Positions 17,158 to 25,913 of a stretch of 27,040 bases of DNA are shown one piece after another. Source of the stretch: Guillardia theta CCMP2712 (taxonomy: Eukaryota > Cryptophyceae > Pyrenomonadales > Geminigeraceae); assembly GCF_000315625.1 (NCBI RefSeq), contig NW_005434584.1, positions 1 to 27,040 on the forward strand, given 5' to 3'. The notes beneath the pieces are model-generated. The model saw only the letters and a list, made by a program, of their open reading frames with translations, ran no database searches and was not told the origin of the DNA. The position numbers and the translations under genes were made by a program. The stretch's first letter is position 1; each line of letters starts with the position of its first letter.

Positions 17158-18363
17158 TCACGTACACGTTTCGCTGAGGCGAAAAGAGGAGTTGAGTGAC
17201 GATTCGTCTCCCCAGCAAGGCCACAATTCTGATCGTTGACACTCCATTGTCGCGTCAAATGCCTCAGATTGGCGAAAGCCAACATGAGCGTCCATCTCTT
17301 GGTAACAGATCGGGAAAGGTCTGAAAGGAGTCCCAAAGGATGAGATTGCCCCAATGTGAGACATGAGGTTGAATCTGTAGACGAAATATGATCTATCTTG
17401 TCTTCTGATTGTGAATGTTTTGTGACCTTTGGCTGTCTTCCCAAGAAACCACTCGACTATGTTATGGTCAGACGGCTTGTTCCAAATGTTGAGAAGAAGG
17501 TAAATCATGAGATTTGGAATGTCATCATTGTTTATCAAGATTCCATTTAGTCCGTAGGAGACCCGGAGTGCCTTCCATTTCCAGGCTGCATCGTACAATC
17601 TTTTGAGAATACATTTCAAGATCTTCAGTCCTCCGGTACAGAAAACAAAATCATCTTCCATCAGCAAGATGTGCCGTGACTGACCGCACGACCTGGCCAA
17701 AGATGCGCAAAGGTTCAGCACTTGCCTGAGAAGGAGCTTCTTTATCAATTCAGTGCGGTTCGACGTCTTGATGTCGTCGACGGACTCATCAAGAGTTTCT
17801 GAAATCACCTCTATGGAGGGGAACTTTAATTTCAAAGAATTGAGTTGCCGAGTGAAAGTGCGATTTTGCGCATCATTGTTTGCCAGAACGACGTGGTTGT
17901 GTTGGTTTGTTGAAGTCATCTCTTGAAAGAGTCTGTAGACAACCTGGTCTAAGTAAAACGCGTGTTGACGAGAGGCTGTTGTTATCAGAACTGTAAGGTT
18001 TGGTCGGTTGGGATCGTTTCTCTCAGTAGCGCTGGAGCAGCAAACCTGCATAGCTTTCTCGATCCATTTGACACTCTGTTGTACGTAAGATTCGTTCCAA
18101 TCTTTCAAAACTTGTTGGTTCAACCATGAGATGTCTGAGATATTTGTTTGGCAGAAGCTGACATTCAACAGATCGCCCTCAATCAAGGGGTCTTCCTCTA
18201 GTATTTGTGACTGAGTTTGAGCTTGAGAAAGAGCATCCCTGCGTCTGAGAGTACCATATCGACTCATCACTACCACGTTAGTAAGTGAGTACAAGCAGAG
18301 GAATACGAAAGCTGCCCTGACCAGCGAGGCGCTTCCATATTGTCTCGTCAAGATTTCCTGCAT
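17158..18363 (-). CDS. MGAT4/GT54-like glycosyltransferase
   Basis: A 401-residue type II membrane protein from the ATG at 18363; the frame extends six codons upstream without an ATG. The signal anchor is at about residues 14-33 (LVRAAFVFLCLYSLTNVVV), followed by a stem with N-glycosylation sites. The catalytic part has LTVLITTASR (123-132), LLMEDDFVF (233-241; EDD at 236-238 as the metal-binding acidic motif) and a segment with WKALRVSYGLNGILINNDD. This order recalls the GT54 N-acetylglucosaminyltransferases (MGAT4) or the related PGAP4 group; the acceptor is unknown. It would act in the Golgi lumen. No intron is apparent. An 85-bp element shared with the neighbouring GT2 gene lies 178 bp upstream of the ATG. 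Confidence 0.7.
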   Translation of the reverse strand: MQEILTRQYGSASLVRAAFVFLCLYSLTNVVVMSRYGTLRRRDALSQAQTQSQILEEDPLIEGDLLNVSFCQTNISDISWLNQQVLKDWNESYVQQSVKWIEKAMQVCCSSATERNDPNRPNLTVLITTASRQHAFYLDQVVYRLFQEMTSTNQHNHVVLANNDAQNRTFTRQLNSLKLKFPSIEVISETLDESVDDIKTSNRTELIKKLLLRQVLNLCASLARSCGQSRHILLMEDDFVFCTGGLKILKCILKRLYDAAWKWKALRVSYGLNGILINNDDIPNLMIYLLLNIWNKPSDHNIVEWFLGKTAKGHKTFTIRRQDRSYFVYRFNLMSHIGAISSFGTPFRPFPICYQEMDAHVGFRQSEAFDATMECQRSELWPCWGDESSLNSSFRLSETCT

Positions 18364-18540
18364 GAGAGTAAATAAAAACAAGCGTTTTTTAAAAATGAAA
18401 GTTTGACCATACTGACTTTTTTTTGTTTTTTTCTTTCTAAGTCAAAAAGGAAAAGAAGGCAAAACTAAGTTGAATAAATGCTTTGGTCCCTGGGCCGTCG
18501 CTTGCGTGGTTGGAGTGCCGGTTTTCGCTGCCTCCTTCGT
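18364..18540. promoter_or_regulatory. Upstream region of the MGAT4-like gene
   Basis: T-rich tracts on the plus strand (18416-18440) give A-rich runs upstream of the ATG on the minus strand. No sequence similarity to the corresponding 174 bp in front of the GT2 gene, so only the adjacent 85-bp element is shared. Confidence 0.3.
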
Positions 18541-18625
18541 TTCCTAGTATTTTATTGAGGCGGGTTTGTTGGCTCTATCCTCCCCCTCCTTTGTTTGCTT
18601 CGGTTTGTCCTTCTTTTTCAGTCAA
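18541..18625 (-). repeat. 85-bp dispersed element, copy 1
   Basis: Matches 20932-21016 at 82 of 85 positions by eye. It holds a C-rich stretch (cctccccctcctttg) and a pyrimidine run ending in CAG on the plus strand, and an AATAAA within cctcaataaaatac on the minus strand. Relative to the minus-strand gene it lies 178 bp upstream of the ATG. Confidence 0.9.
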
Positions 18626-19134
18626 ATAAATTAAGTCAGTGTGTGACGTCGGACTGACCCCCGGTGCCCGCCAGGCCGGGCCCGGGCTGCGGCCCGCCGC
18701 GTGACTTAAACGCAGATTCCGATCAGTCTCTTACTTCGAGTCAGTTCTAACAGCTAGTAGAATTATTTTCTACAAGTCACTGAGTTATGTTGAGGGAAAA
18801 CAAGCCAACAGCCAACGGCCACAGGTAGGGAACAACGCCGGTTGTCGCTATGCTGCTGCTTCAGGGTTGGAAGAGATCACGCCGATGATGCAAGGCCGTT
18901 CAACGGTTGAATGGGCCCGGGGAAGGGAGTATATGCGAGCACGGGCGGCAGCGATCGCGCTGCCGCTTGAAGGAATGGCATGCGGGGGGCCCGGGGGGGG
19001 GAGTACTCGGAGACTTGCATGACAGGTCGAAGCGAAGAAGCATGTTTCAAAGTGTTTCACCATCAATTCCAAAGATCAGTACCACAGCTTTATCAAAGTT
19101 CAGTATTACAGCTGTATGAGATTCAAGCAAACTT
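18626..19134. other. GC-rich intergenic region without a clear gene
   Basis: Contains a very GC-rich block (18658-18704, with a gcccgggc palindrome), a 9-bp hairpin with a 4-nt loop (18945-18966), and a G-run (18980-19001). A 74-codon minus-strand frame at 18848-19072 has no recognisable features. The base composition is unlike the surrounding genes. Confidence 0.5.
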
Positions 19135-20757
19135 TTAGAGGTTGCGCTCGAACTTCATAAGATGAAGCTCAACAGTCTTGATCGTACTGTTGACGTGTCG
19201 CAACACTGACTCGGGATGAGTCTGGAAGGGCTGAGTTAACATTCCTACAACTCTCTTCTTCATGTTGGCCTTGTCGACCTTCTGGTCCTCCCAGGCCTCA
19301 AGTTTCTTGTACAAGAACTCCAGAGGCCTTGCCCAACCGTAATGTGCCAGCGCGGGAGAGGTCACGAAGAAAACCAGAGCTCCAGTGGACCTCGAGCGAA
19401 ATCCTTCTGCAGGGAGCCCATGCGCCTCATCAGTCCAAGATCCCTTGGCTTGTAGGTCGTCACTCAACACAATCACTCTGTCGTGCCCATATGGTTGGTC
19501 TAGTCGGAATCTGAACACTCGTGATTTCATTTGTCTTGTCAGGGCCTGCGAGGCTTCTTGTCGAACAAGGTGAAGCCAGTCTAGCGAGGACTCAATGTCT
19601 CCCTGAACTAGCTCATACTGAGGCACCCACAATTTCTGGAAGGGCTTGTTTGTACAACGAACAGCTTCCATCATCTCTCTTGCATTGGCGTCATAAAAGA
19701 CATCATCTGCATCGATTTTCATGATATGTGCGCAAGATAAAGATCGGGCAACTTGAAGGGCAGCATTGCGAGCAATTGATGTGTGGATCGAGCAATTCAA
19801 CGTCAGAATGAAGAGCTTTTTCGAAACCAGATAGTCACTGAAAGTTTGACGTAGTAGGTTGATGGTAGTGTCCTTCGACCCAGTATCAGCCACTATGTAA
19901 TGATCTACATGCTCAATTAGCGCACCAATCGTGAAGACTATGGTATTGATCTCGTCCTTGCAAATGGTGATTGCCGCTATCTTACGTTTTGCATGTGTAC
20001 ATTTCTGCCCTTTTCCCATCAGTCCGCACGTTTGGATGATTTGTCCTATAGGAATAATCTTTCCCACGTGATACAAAGAAACATGCTGCAGAATCTTTGA
20101 TAGTGCAGGTGGTTTTCCAATCGTAGACCAGAGTCCTGTTAGAACATCGCTGCTTGAAAGTGAATAGCTTGACACTGCTTTTCTGCTAGGACTGCGGAGC
20201 AAAATGCTGTCAAAGACTGAGCATACGTAACTTCTCTCCTGCAATTTTGATTGATCGCTCATCGTTTGAGTAGTGTTAAGGCTGGTCTTGCGTCGCAGAC
20301 ACACTGTAGTCGAGTGCAGCACATGCTTGCAAGTAAGATATAGTTTGTATGCAATATCCGAATCAAGCCAATGATACAAATACCTGTCATAACTTGCAAA
20401 CCCTTGTACAACAGTCCTGTCACAACCACCATTGGCGTACTGACCATCATTGACATGAATATGTTTCATTCTCACTCCACTCCTTGCTAAAAGGTCACGA
20501 ACAAACGTATGACGGTGGTGTGAGCCGCCATATCCTCCGTACCACAGGATAGGGCCAGGATCTGTCATGTAACATCGTCCGGTCTCAGGGTCATACACAT
20601 CCGTACACGCGCACCTCGAAATATGTTGCTCTTCGACAAGGGTTGGTCTCCTCAACATGGTGAGAGCAGTTGGCTCCTCAACTTTCCGAGTCTGGTCAGG
20701 GAAGGATCGTAGACTGCCATGAAAGCGCATAGAGAACAAGACGTAGAGCGCAAACAT
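19135..20757 (-). CDS. GT2-type glycosyltransferase with novel N-terminal domain
   Basis: 540 residues from the first ATG at 20757; the frame is open further to 20868 but only with a GTG. The N-terminus is weakly hydrophobic (FALYVLFSM), a short signal anchor. Residues about 45-250 form an unrecognised domain with a Cys cluster (CAC) and a Gly/His-rich segment (LWYGGYGGSHHRH). Residues 257-400 are a GT-A fold: ITICKDEINTI, HYIVADTGSKDTT and IMKIDADDVFYD (DxDD at 349-352) match GT2-family transferases that read the nucleotide sugar through the DxD. Donor and acceptor are unknown. The gene is divergent from the PLOD/GT90 gene; the 285-bp space between the two ATGs contains the 85-bp element. 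Confidence 0.75.
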   Translation of the reverse strand: MFALYVLFSMRFHGSLRSFPDQTRKVEEPTALTMLRRPTLVEEQHISRCACTDVYDPETGRCYMTDPGPILWYGGYGGSHHRHTFVRDLLARSGVRMKHIHVNDGQYANGGCDRTVVQGFASYDRYLYHWLDSDIAYKLYLTCKHVLHSTTVCLRRKTSLNTTQTMSDQSKLQERSYVCSVFDSILLRSPSRKAVSSYSLSSSDVLTGLWSTIGKPPALSKILQHVSLYHVGKIIPIGQIIQTCGLMGKGQKCTHAKRKIAAITICKDEINTIVFTIGALIEHVDHYIVADTGSKDTTINLLRQTFSDYLVSKKLFILTLNCSIHTSIARNAALQVARSLSCAHIMKIDADDVFYDANAREMMEAVRCTNKPFQKLWVPQYELVQGDIESSLDWLHLVRQEASQALTRQMKSRVFRFRLDQPYGHDRVIVLSDDLQAKGSWTDEAHGLPAEGFRSRSTGALVFFVTSPALAHYGWARPLEFLYKKLEAWEDQKVDKANMKKRVVGMLTQPFQTHPESVLRHVNSTIKTVELHLMKFERNL

Positions 20758-20931
20758 GAGCTTCCATCGGAACTTGGAAATGGCCAGGATCCTATGCTTT
20801 CGTTGCTTATGTGGAAGGGACAAACAGGAGCAAGTTACGAGGTGTTGAAAACAACAATGACCTTCCACCGCAACCTCGGCATCGCCAAGGATTTTGACCC
20901 TGTTCTCAAGTTGACTAAAACCAAACTATCG

Positions 20932-21016
20932 TTCCTAGTATTTTATTGAGGCGGGTTTGTAGGCTTTATCCTCCCCCTCCTTTGTTTGCTCCGGTTTGTC
21001 CTTCTTTTTCAGTCAA
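20932..21016 (-). repeat. 85-bp dispersed element, copy 2, in a divergent promoter
   Basis: Second copy of the element at 18541-18625, three substitutions. It lies 175 bp upstream of the minus-strand GT2 ATG (almost the same distance as copy 1 from its gene) and ends 25 bp before the plus-strand ATG at 21042. It could be a promoter or leader element, or the remains of a small mobile element. Confidence 0.9.
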
Positions 21017-21041
21017 TAAAATTTAGTTCTGCAGCATCGCG

Positions 21042-23939
21042 ATGTGGAGGAGGAGAGTGCGAGGAGCTCGGCGATGTTTGGGGATCATGCTAGTCCTCTC
21101 CTTTCTCCTCTCCTTCCTCCTCTCATTCCTGTATCTTCCTCGATTCACTTTCTCCCAGCATTGCAAACAGCAACACGCCATGCCCGGATCGCAGACCTGT
21201 CGCATGGAGGGGAGGGTGTACACGTGCATCACAGTGGAAGGATTCGTCGTTGACACCCCGGAAACTCCATCTCCGCACTTGATGTGCAAGGGAGGGAAAC
21301 ATAGTTGGGGGACGTGCTCAGAGGGGAAGTTTCTTTGCCTCGAGACCGTCCGACCCATCATGAATGGCTGCAGGGTACTCAAGACTAGAGAAAGACTCGG
21401 AGACGACGAGCAGCGGTTTTGGAAGAACAACTCATGTGAAGTTCTCGCAGCTGGTCAGCTTGGACTAGAGGCCATCCAGAGCTTCTCCAGGATCGCGACA
21501 TCTCCTAGCACATGTCGGGATCCGCCATTGAGCCGAGGCATCACAACAGTTTCCGTGGGTAGTGACCCGAAGCACTGGTTTGATTCTTTCATGTTGTGCG
21601 CTGCTCATGCCACGAGGATGGTGAATGGCCATGAGGCAATGCACGTCAGAGTGAGATCGTTTAGATTCTCGGATAAGCCAAGAAGCCTGTTACAACTCAT
21701 CGAAACTTTTCCTGCACAGCACATCGTATGGTTTCAGGACGCTTTCGATGTGTTCGTGACCAACGGGGTAGAGCCATCCGACATTGAATCCGCAAAGGCT
21801 TTCGACGTCAACGCGAATGAAATTCTCTTCAATGGCGAATGCAATTGCTTTCCGAGGATAGCTCCTTTATGTCAGCTGCAAGCGAGTTTGTTCGGAAGGG
21901 CTGGACCGCATAAGTATCTCAACTCTGGTCAATTCATAGGAAGAGCAAAGACCTTGAGATTGTTTCTAACAGGTCTGATGGCGATGATTGATGAGAATGG
22001 TGGAGATTGGCCGACAACAGATCAAGGTGCATTCATGGAGTACTGCTTCGGAAATGGCACATTCTCAGCAGAAAACATGGGAGTACGATGTAAAGTAGAC
22101 AGTGCAGCAGAAATCATGCGAACCATGATCAATTGCGAGGGACAAGATCCAATTAGATCTCTTCATGTACCCACGGATCTCGCTGAGTGTGAAGGAACTA
22201 AGAAGGGAAAAACATCATGTCTCACCGACTCGTACACAAAGCAGCAGGCGATCAGTTTTCATTTCAATGGAAAATCTTTGAATTCGAAGCTAGAATTCAG
22301 CCGGATTAAGCCTATCATTGGGTTTGCATTGAATATCAGTGACAGGGATCGGGTCAGACGGTGTGTCTTGCATTCTAGATCATCTCAACCTGTTGAGAAC
22401 ATGATCTTTACGTCCTCTACCATCTCTCAGCTTTGTCCGAGATTCCTTGATGTCCTGCTGGGAAGATTAGTCGAAGAAGAAATGGGCCTTGTCTTTGCTG
22501 ACACTAGAGATGACAAGTCCTACTGCCGCATTGCAGCATCAATGTACTCCTGCAAAGACGATAACGCTCAGACTCTCGTCACAGGCATGCAGAACAACGT
22601 CAATGACGACTGTCTGGCAATCCCAATAGTCTGTAACGGGTCCGCAGTAGTTTGTAAGGAGCCTAAAGCTCCCTCTGGAGTTCCTTATGTTGGAGGTGAA
22701 GCAGCAGGCAACAACTTCTGCAAGATTCAAGGTCTTCACTATCACTGTGTGAACTCAAAACATAAGCGCTGTCATGGTTATCCAGCCAGCAAACTAGTCT
22801 GCGGAGAAGACAGACATCTCTGTGAGCATCCATGCAATTTACCACCTCAGGCCCTCTTGCAATCCTATCTGGACTTTGTCAGAGTCAACGAGTGCAAACC
22901 GGAACATTACGTGAATGTTGCAAAGAGTTTTCTCACTTCTGAGTTCCAGGGGAGGCCCATAACTCATCACATGCTCTCTTCATATGTAAATTTCTCCAAG
23001 AATCTTTACACCATCAGAATAACCATCGTAAGCAATGTCTTGTATGTGCGAAACTATGATGCCGTGGCAGACAAAGGTCGAGCTCAGGAAGTTCTCAAGT
23101 ATCTTGACAATTTGCTGCAGCGCGTTAGTCTGCCCGATGTTGATTTCGTCATGCATGTTGGAGATGGAGTGCCTGAACATGCTTGGCCACTGAAAACGCC
23201 AACGGAGAGCTTCAATGTCCCTGTCTTCGTACAGGACATGTGGCCATCGGCTAACGCTGTCCTTGCTCCTTCTCGGTCGTCCATGTCTCATGAATTCGGA
23301 ACGTCCCTTTTCACAAGCTTTGAGGTCCCCTGGTCCAAAAAGCTCAACAAGGCCGTTTGGCGGGGATCCACTACTGGCGCTTTGTATACGAAGAAGAATT
23401 GGAGAGAACAGGTCAGGTCCAAGGTAGTGATGCTCAGCAGAAAGCGACCCGAACTCTTGGATGCCGGGTTCACAAACCTACGAGCACAGATCGACAGGGA
23501 AGAAACGTTCAAGGAAATGGAGGCAGCAGGGATGACAGGGCACTGGCTGCCACATGCCGATCAATTCAACTACCAAATCATAGTGGTTGTTGATGGAAAT
23601 GTCGTGCCAGATCGACTGCCGACACAAATGAATGGGAACAGCGCGATCGTGAAGCAGCTCACTGAACGGATAGAGCACTGGTATTCTTCTCTACGGCATG
23701 GAGAGAATATCATTCTCGTTAAGTCGGACATTTCTGACCTCGAAGAAACGCTGGAACGAGAGCTTAAGAATGCTTCAAGGTTGGCAAGAATCGCCAAGAA
23801 CGGAAAACTGCTTGTTCAGAAAGTTTTGAGTCAAAGAGCAGTTGATTGTTACTGGGCAGAGTTGTTGGAAGTCTATTCCAGCTTTCTCGAGAAACCTGTT
23901 GCTCCTCCTGAAGACAAGCATGCGTTCTGTAATCTTTGA
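21042..23939 (+). CDS. Two-headed glycosyltransferase: PLOD-like domain plus CAP10/GT90 domain
   Basis: 965 residues, ATG at 21042. Signal anchor at 13-31. A cysteine module (C53-x8-C62, C82-x9-C92-x6-C99) precedes a PLOD-type GT-A domain (about 165-420): FQDAFDVF (D233 and D236, the DxxD of lysyl hydroxylase glycosyltransferase domains), ILFNGECNCFP (261-271), LNSGQFIG (293-300), TDQGAF (326-331). Two further cysteine modules (495-538, 560-594) separate it from a CAP10/GT90 domain (about 640-940): WRGSTTGA (773-780), DGNVVPDRL (851-859), NSAIVKQL (866-873), and a tail typical of protein O-glucosyl/xylosyltransferases. It probably resides in the ER or Golgi and could add two successive sugars to a Cys-rich or collagen-like acceptor; that pairing is inference. 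No intron is seen. Confidence 0.85.
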   Translation: MWRRRVRGARRCLGIMLVLSFLLSFLLSFLYLPRFTFSQHCKQQHAMPGSQTCRMEGRVYTCITVEGFVVDTPETPSPHLMCKGGKHSWGTCSEGKFLCLETVRPIMNGCRVLKTRERLGDDEQRFWKNNSCEVLAAGQLGLEAIQSFSRIATSPSTCRDPPLSRGITTVSVGSDPKHWFDSFMLCAAHATRMVNGHEAMHVRVRSFRFSDKPRSLLQLIETFPAQHIVWFQDAFDVFVTNGVEPSDIESAKAFDVNANEILFNGECNCFPRIAPLCQLQASLFGRAGPHKYLNSGQFIGRAKTLRLFLTGLMAMIDENGGDWPTTDQGAFMEYCFGNGTFSAENMGVRCKVDSAAEIMRTMINCEGQDPIRSLHVPTDLAECEGTKKGKTSCLTDSYTKQQAISFHFNGKSLNSKLEFSRIKPIIGFALNISDRDRVRRCVLHSRSSQPVENMIFTSSTISQLCPRFLDVLLGRLVEEEMGLVFADTRDDKSYCRIAASMYSCKDDNAQTLVTGMQNNVNDDCLAIPIVCNGSAVVCKEPKAPSGVPYVGGEAAGNNFCKIQGLHYHCVNSKHKRCHGYPASKLVCGEDRHLCEHPCNLPPQALLQSYLDFVRVNECKPEHYVNVAKSFLTSEFQGRPITHHMLSSYVNFSKNLYTIRITIVSNVLYVRNYDAVADKGRAQEVLKYLDNLLQRVSLPDVDFVMHVGDGVPEHAWPLKTPTESFNVPVFVQDMWPSANAVLAPSRSSMSHEFGTSLFTSFEVPWSKKLNKAVWRGSTTGALYTKKNWREQVRSKVVMLSRKRPELLDAGFTNLRAQIDREETFKEMEAAGMTGHWLPHADQFNYQIIVVVDGNVVPDRLPTQMNGNSAIVKQLTERIEHWYSSLRHGENIILVKSDISDLEETLERELKNASRLARIAKNGKLLVQKVLSQRAVDCYWAELLEVYSSFLEKPVAPPEDKHAFCNL

Positions 23940-24179
23940 TTTATTGCTTCATTGTACGCGTTAAGACTGTGCTATGAGAACAGTGCAACAAAGCTTTAAT
24001 GATGAATCTTTTCAAAACCTATTGGGGAATTATTGCAGGCAGTGGAAAGACATTTTTTTTGAGTCTTCCGTTTCCTGCTCTTCTTGAAAGGGATCCTTGA
24101 CTTTGGTAGAGTGAACGAAACAATAAAAATCTTTCGAGTAGCTTATCAGTACGTTTTCAAGCATTTGAAAGGTCAAAAG
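23940..24179. other. Convergent 3' intergenic region
   Basis: Separates the stop of the PLOD/GT90 gene from that of the GT61 gene. An AATAAA at about 24121 on the plus strand and its complement (tttatt) at 23940 on the minus strand could end the two convergent transcripts. No gene is seen. Confidence 0.45.
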
Positions 24180-25913
24180 TCACATTGGCAGTGGTTCAAC
24201 ATCTCGTGATGACATGGTTGAGTTTAATCCCTCAACGACTGTCTCAAGCAGTAGGGGAATATCGTCCACCAACACCAGATAGTCCCTGGCATCATGAAGT
24301 TCCCAGTCTGGGCTCTCAGGTCGCTTCAAGCTAGTCCGCGTGTAGTCCGTGTGATACTGACCGAAAGACGCGCACATCTGAAAGTAATCAGGTCTCGGCC
24401 AGCCAACCATCAGCTCGATAACCATCCTCTTCGGTCGAAGCCACACAAGATTGGCAAGTCCAGCTCCATGCACACCCATAAAGATGTCAGCTTCTGAAAC
24501 AGATCGCAATATCTCCATGAAAGTTTCTCTGTCGAAATCATGCACAGAGAGATTGATATGATCTAGTCCCCTCAACTGACTTGTCACATTGTACTCGTTG
24601 ACAATCTCCCTCCGGCCATGTCGCACCAAGAATAGTACGCTACCTCTTCTGCTTCCCTCAAGCGGCCTAGACTGAAGGGGGATTCCAAGCCTGGACTTGA
24701 CCCAAGAACTGAGGAGGACTCCACTCAAGCTGACTTCCACTGCTTCCCTCCTGCCAACCTCCATGTCCCAACCCCCAGCTGTGACTCCAACGACGATGTT
24801 CTTGAAGCACACGGACTCACTCGAGTTTCCAAAGTTGAGCAACGACAGCACGCCTCGCCTGCACAGCAACGGGATGATGCCGCGTCCGAAAGGTCCCAGC
24901 TCCTTCATCTCCTGGTCGCGTGTGACAAACACGCAATCTGATCTCGCAGGAACGAGGCCGCCGGCCTTGCCTGACCTGCTGGGATCGAATCGATCTGATT
25001 CAATCAAGCTCGAGAACGAGACCCACCCGGCGAAAATGTTTCGAAACGACTGCAACATCTGGTGAAACGGGTTCCAGCCATCGAAGTATACGAGGTATGC
25101 TGTAACATTCACAGTTTGTGCACATGAGACGCTCTGGCCATCATCGATCGTTGCAACAACATCTACTCTATTGGAAGCCCTTGCATGTCTCATGTCTCTG
25201 ATCCCCGGACAGTCGCTGACAAAGGAGGTAATGTTGCTCTGATGAGAACCAGGAGAAGCTGCATGTGAAGTTTCATCCATTCGATCGCCTGGTAACTTGC
25301 ACTCAAACTTAGACATCTCCTCATTCCACTGAGCTAAACAGCCGAATGACAAACTTTCATTGAAACGCTGACTCCACTGGAGGTTGTAGAAGACATCCTG
25401 CAGTAAGCAACTACTGCCGATGCAGGAATGACGAACGATTCGATCTGCCGGAGGTAGATGTCGCACATCGTGAATCTTGCACAGGATTTGATTGTGTCTG
25501 CAGATCCCGTAGCTTGCTTCTTCAGACAGACAGTGCGTGGAGCATGCGAACGGGGCGGGCGTGCACGAATACTCAGTTGTGTGGAAACCCCACCTTATAG
25601 AGCACCTGGGCCCAGAATCGTGTACAAGCATGCTTAGGCATAGAAACTCTTCCCTGTCACAGATGCCCCATGACTCCAGTCCTCCAAGGCAGTTTGGAGG
25701 TCCACGGTCCATCCTTGTTTCCACCTGCACATGCTCGAACGACGTGCAAGTATACCGCGAGTGATTCACAATGCAGAAGCTCTTGCTGGGCTTGGGCTTG
25801 GAGCGAGTCAAGCTCTTGAGGCTGAAGTTGGCTTCGGGATGAGGGAAGCTGCTCCAAAGCATGAGGTGAAGAGACAGGGAGAGCAGCAGCAGCGACAACA
25901 ACCATCCTCTCAT
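24180..25913 (-). CDS. GT61/EOGT-like glycosyltransferase with cysteine modules
   Basis: 577 residues from the ATG at 25913, chosen because a signal anchor (WLLSLLLLSLSLHLMLW, residues 4-20) follows at once; the frame extends upstream to 26108 without coding character. Residues 47-145 hold two cysteine modules (C47-x8-C56, C75-x9-C85-x6-C92; and C104-x12-C117, C128-x9-C138-x6-C145), the first strikingly like the one in the neighbouring PLOD/GT90 protein. The C-terminal half (about 265-565) is a GT61 fold: YFDGWNPFHQML, FLVRHGRREIVNEY and ADIFMGVHGAGLANLVWL (475-492) with the HGAGL signature of EOGT and plant xylosyl/arabinosyltransferases. It likely adds GlcNAc or a pentose to glycoproteins in the ER or Golgi; donor unknown. 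Confidence 0.85.
   Translation of the reverse strand: MRGWLLSLLLLSLSLHLMLWSSFPHPEANFSLKSLTRSKPKPSKSFCIVNHSRYTCTSFEHVQVETRMDRGPPNCLGGLESWGICDREEFLCLSMLVHDSGPRCSIRWGFHTTEYSCTPAPFACSTHCLSEEASYGICRHNQILCKIHDVRHLPPADRIVRHSCIGSSCLLQDVFYNLQWSQRFNESLSFGCLAQWNEEMSKFECKLPGDRMDETSHAASPGSHQSNITSFVSDCPGIRDMRHARASNRVDVVATIDDGQSVSCAQTVNVTAYLVYFDGWNPFHQMLQSFRNIFAGWVSFSSLIESDRFDPSRSGKAGGLVPARSDCVFVTRDQEMKELGPFGRGIIPLLCRRGVLSLLNFGNSSESVCFKNIVVGVTAGGWDMEVGRREAVEVSLSGVLLSSWVKSRLGIPLQSRPLEGSRRGSVLFLVRHGRREIVNEYNVTSQLRGLDHINLSVHDFDRETFMEILRSVSEADIFMGVHGAGLANLVWLRPKRMVIELMVGWPRPDYFQMCASFGQYHTDYTRTSLKRPESPDWELHDARDYLVLVDDIPLLLETVVEGLNSTMSSRDVEPLPM

Noticed and set aside
17158-25913. Giant-virus origin of the glycosyltransferase cluster
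   Set aside because: No capsid, polymerase or other viral hallmark genes are present, and LINE and gypsy elements nearby point to nuclear DNA.
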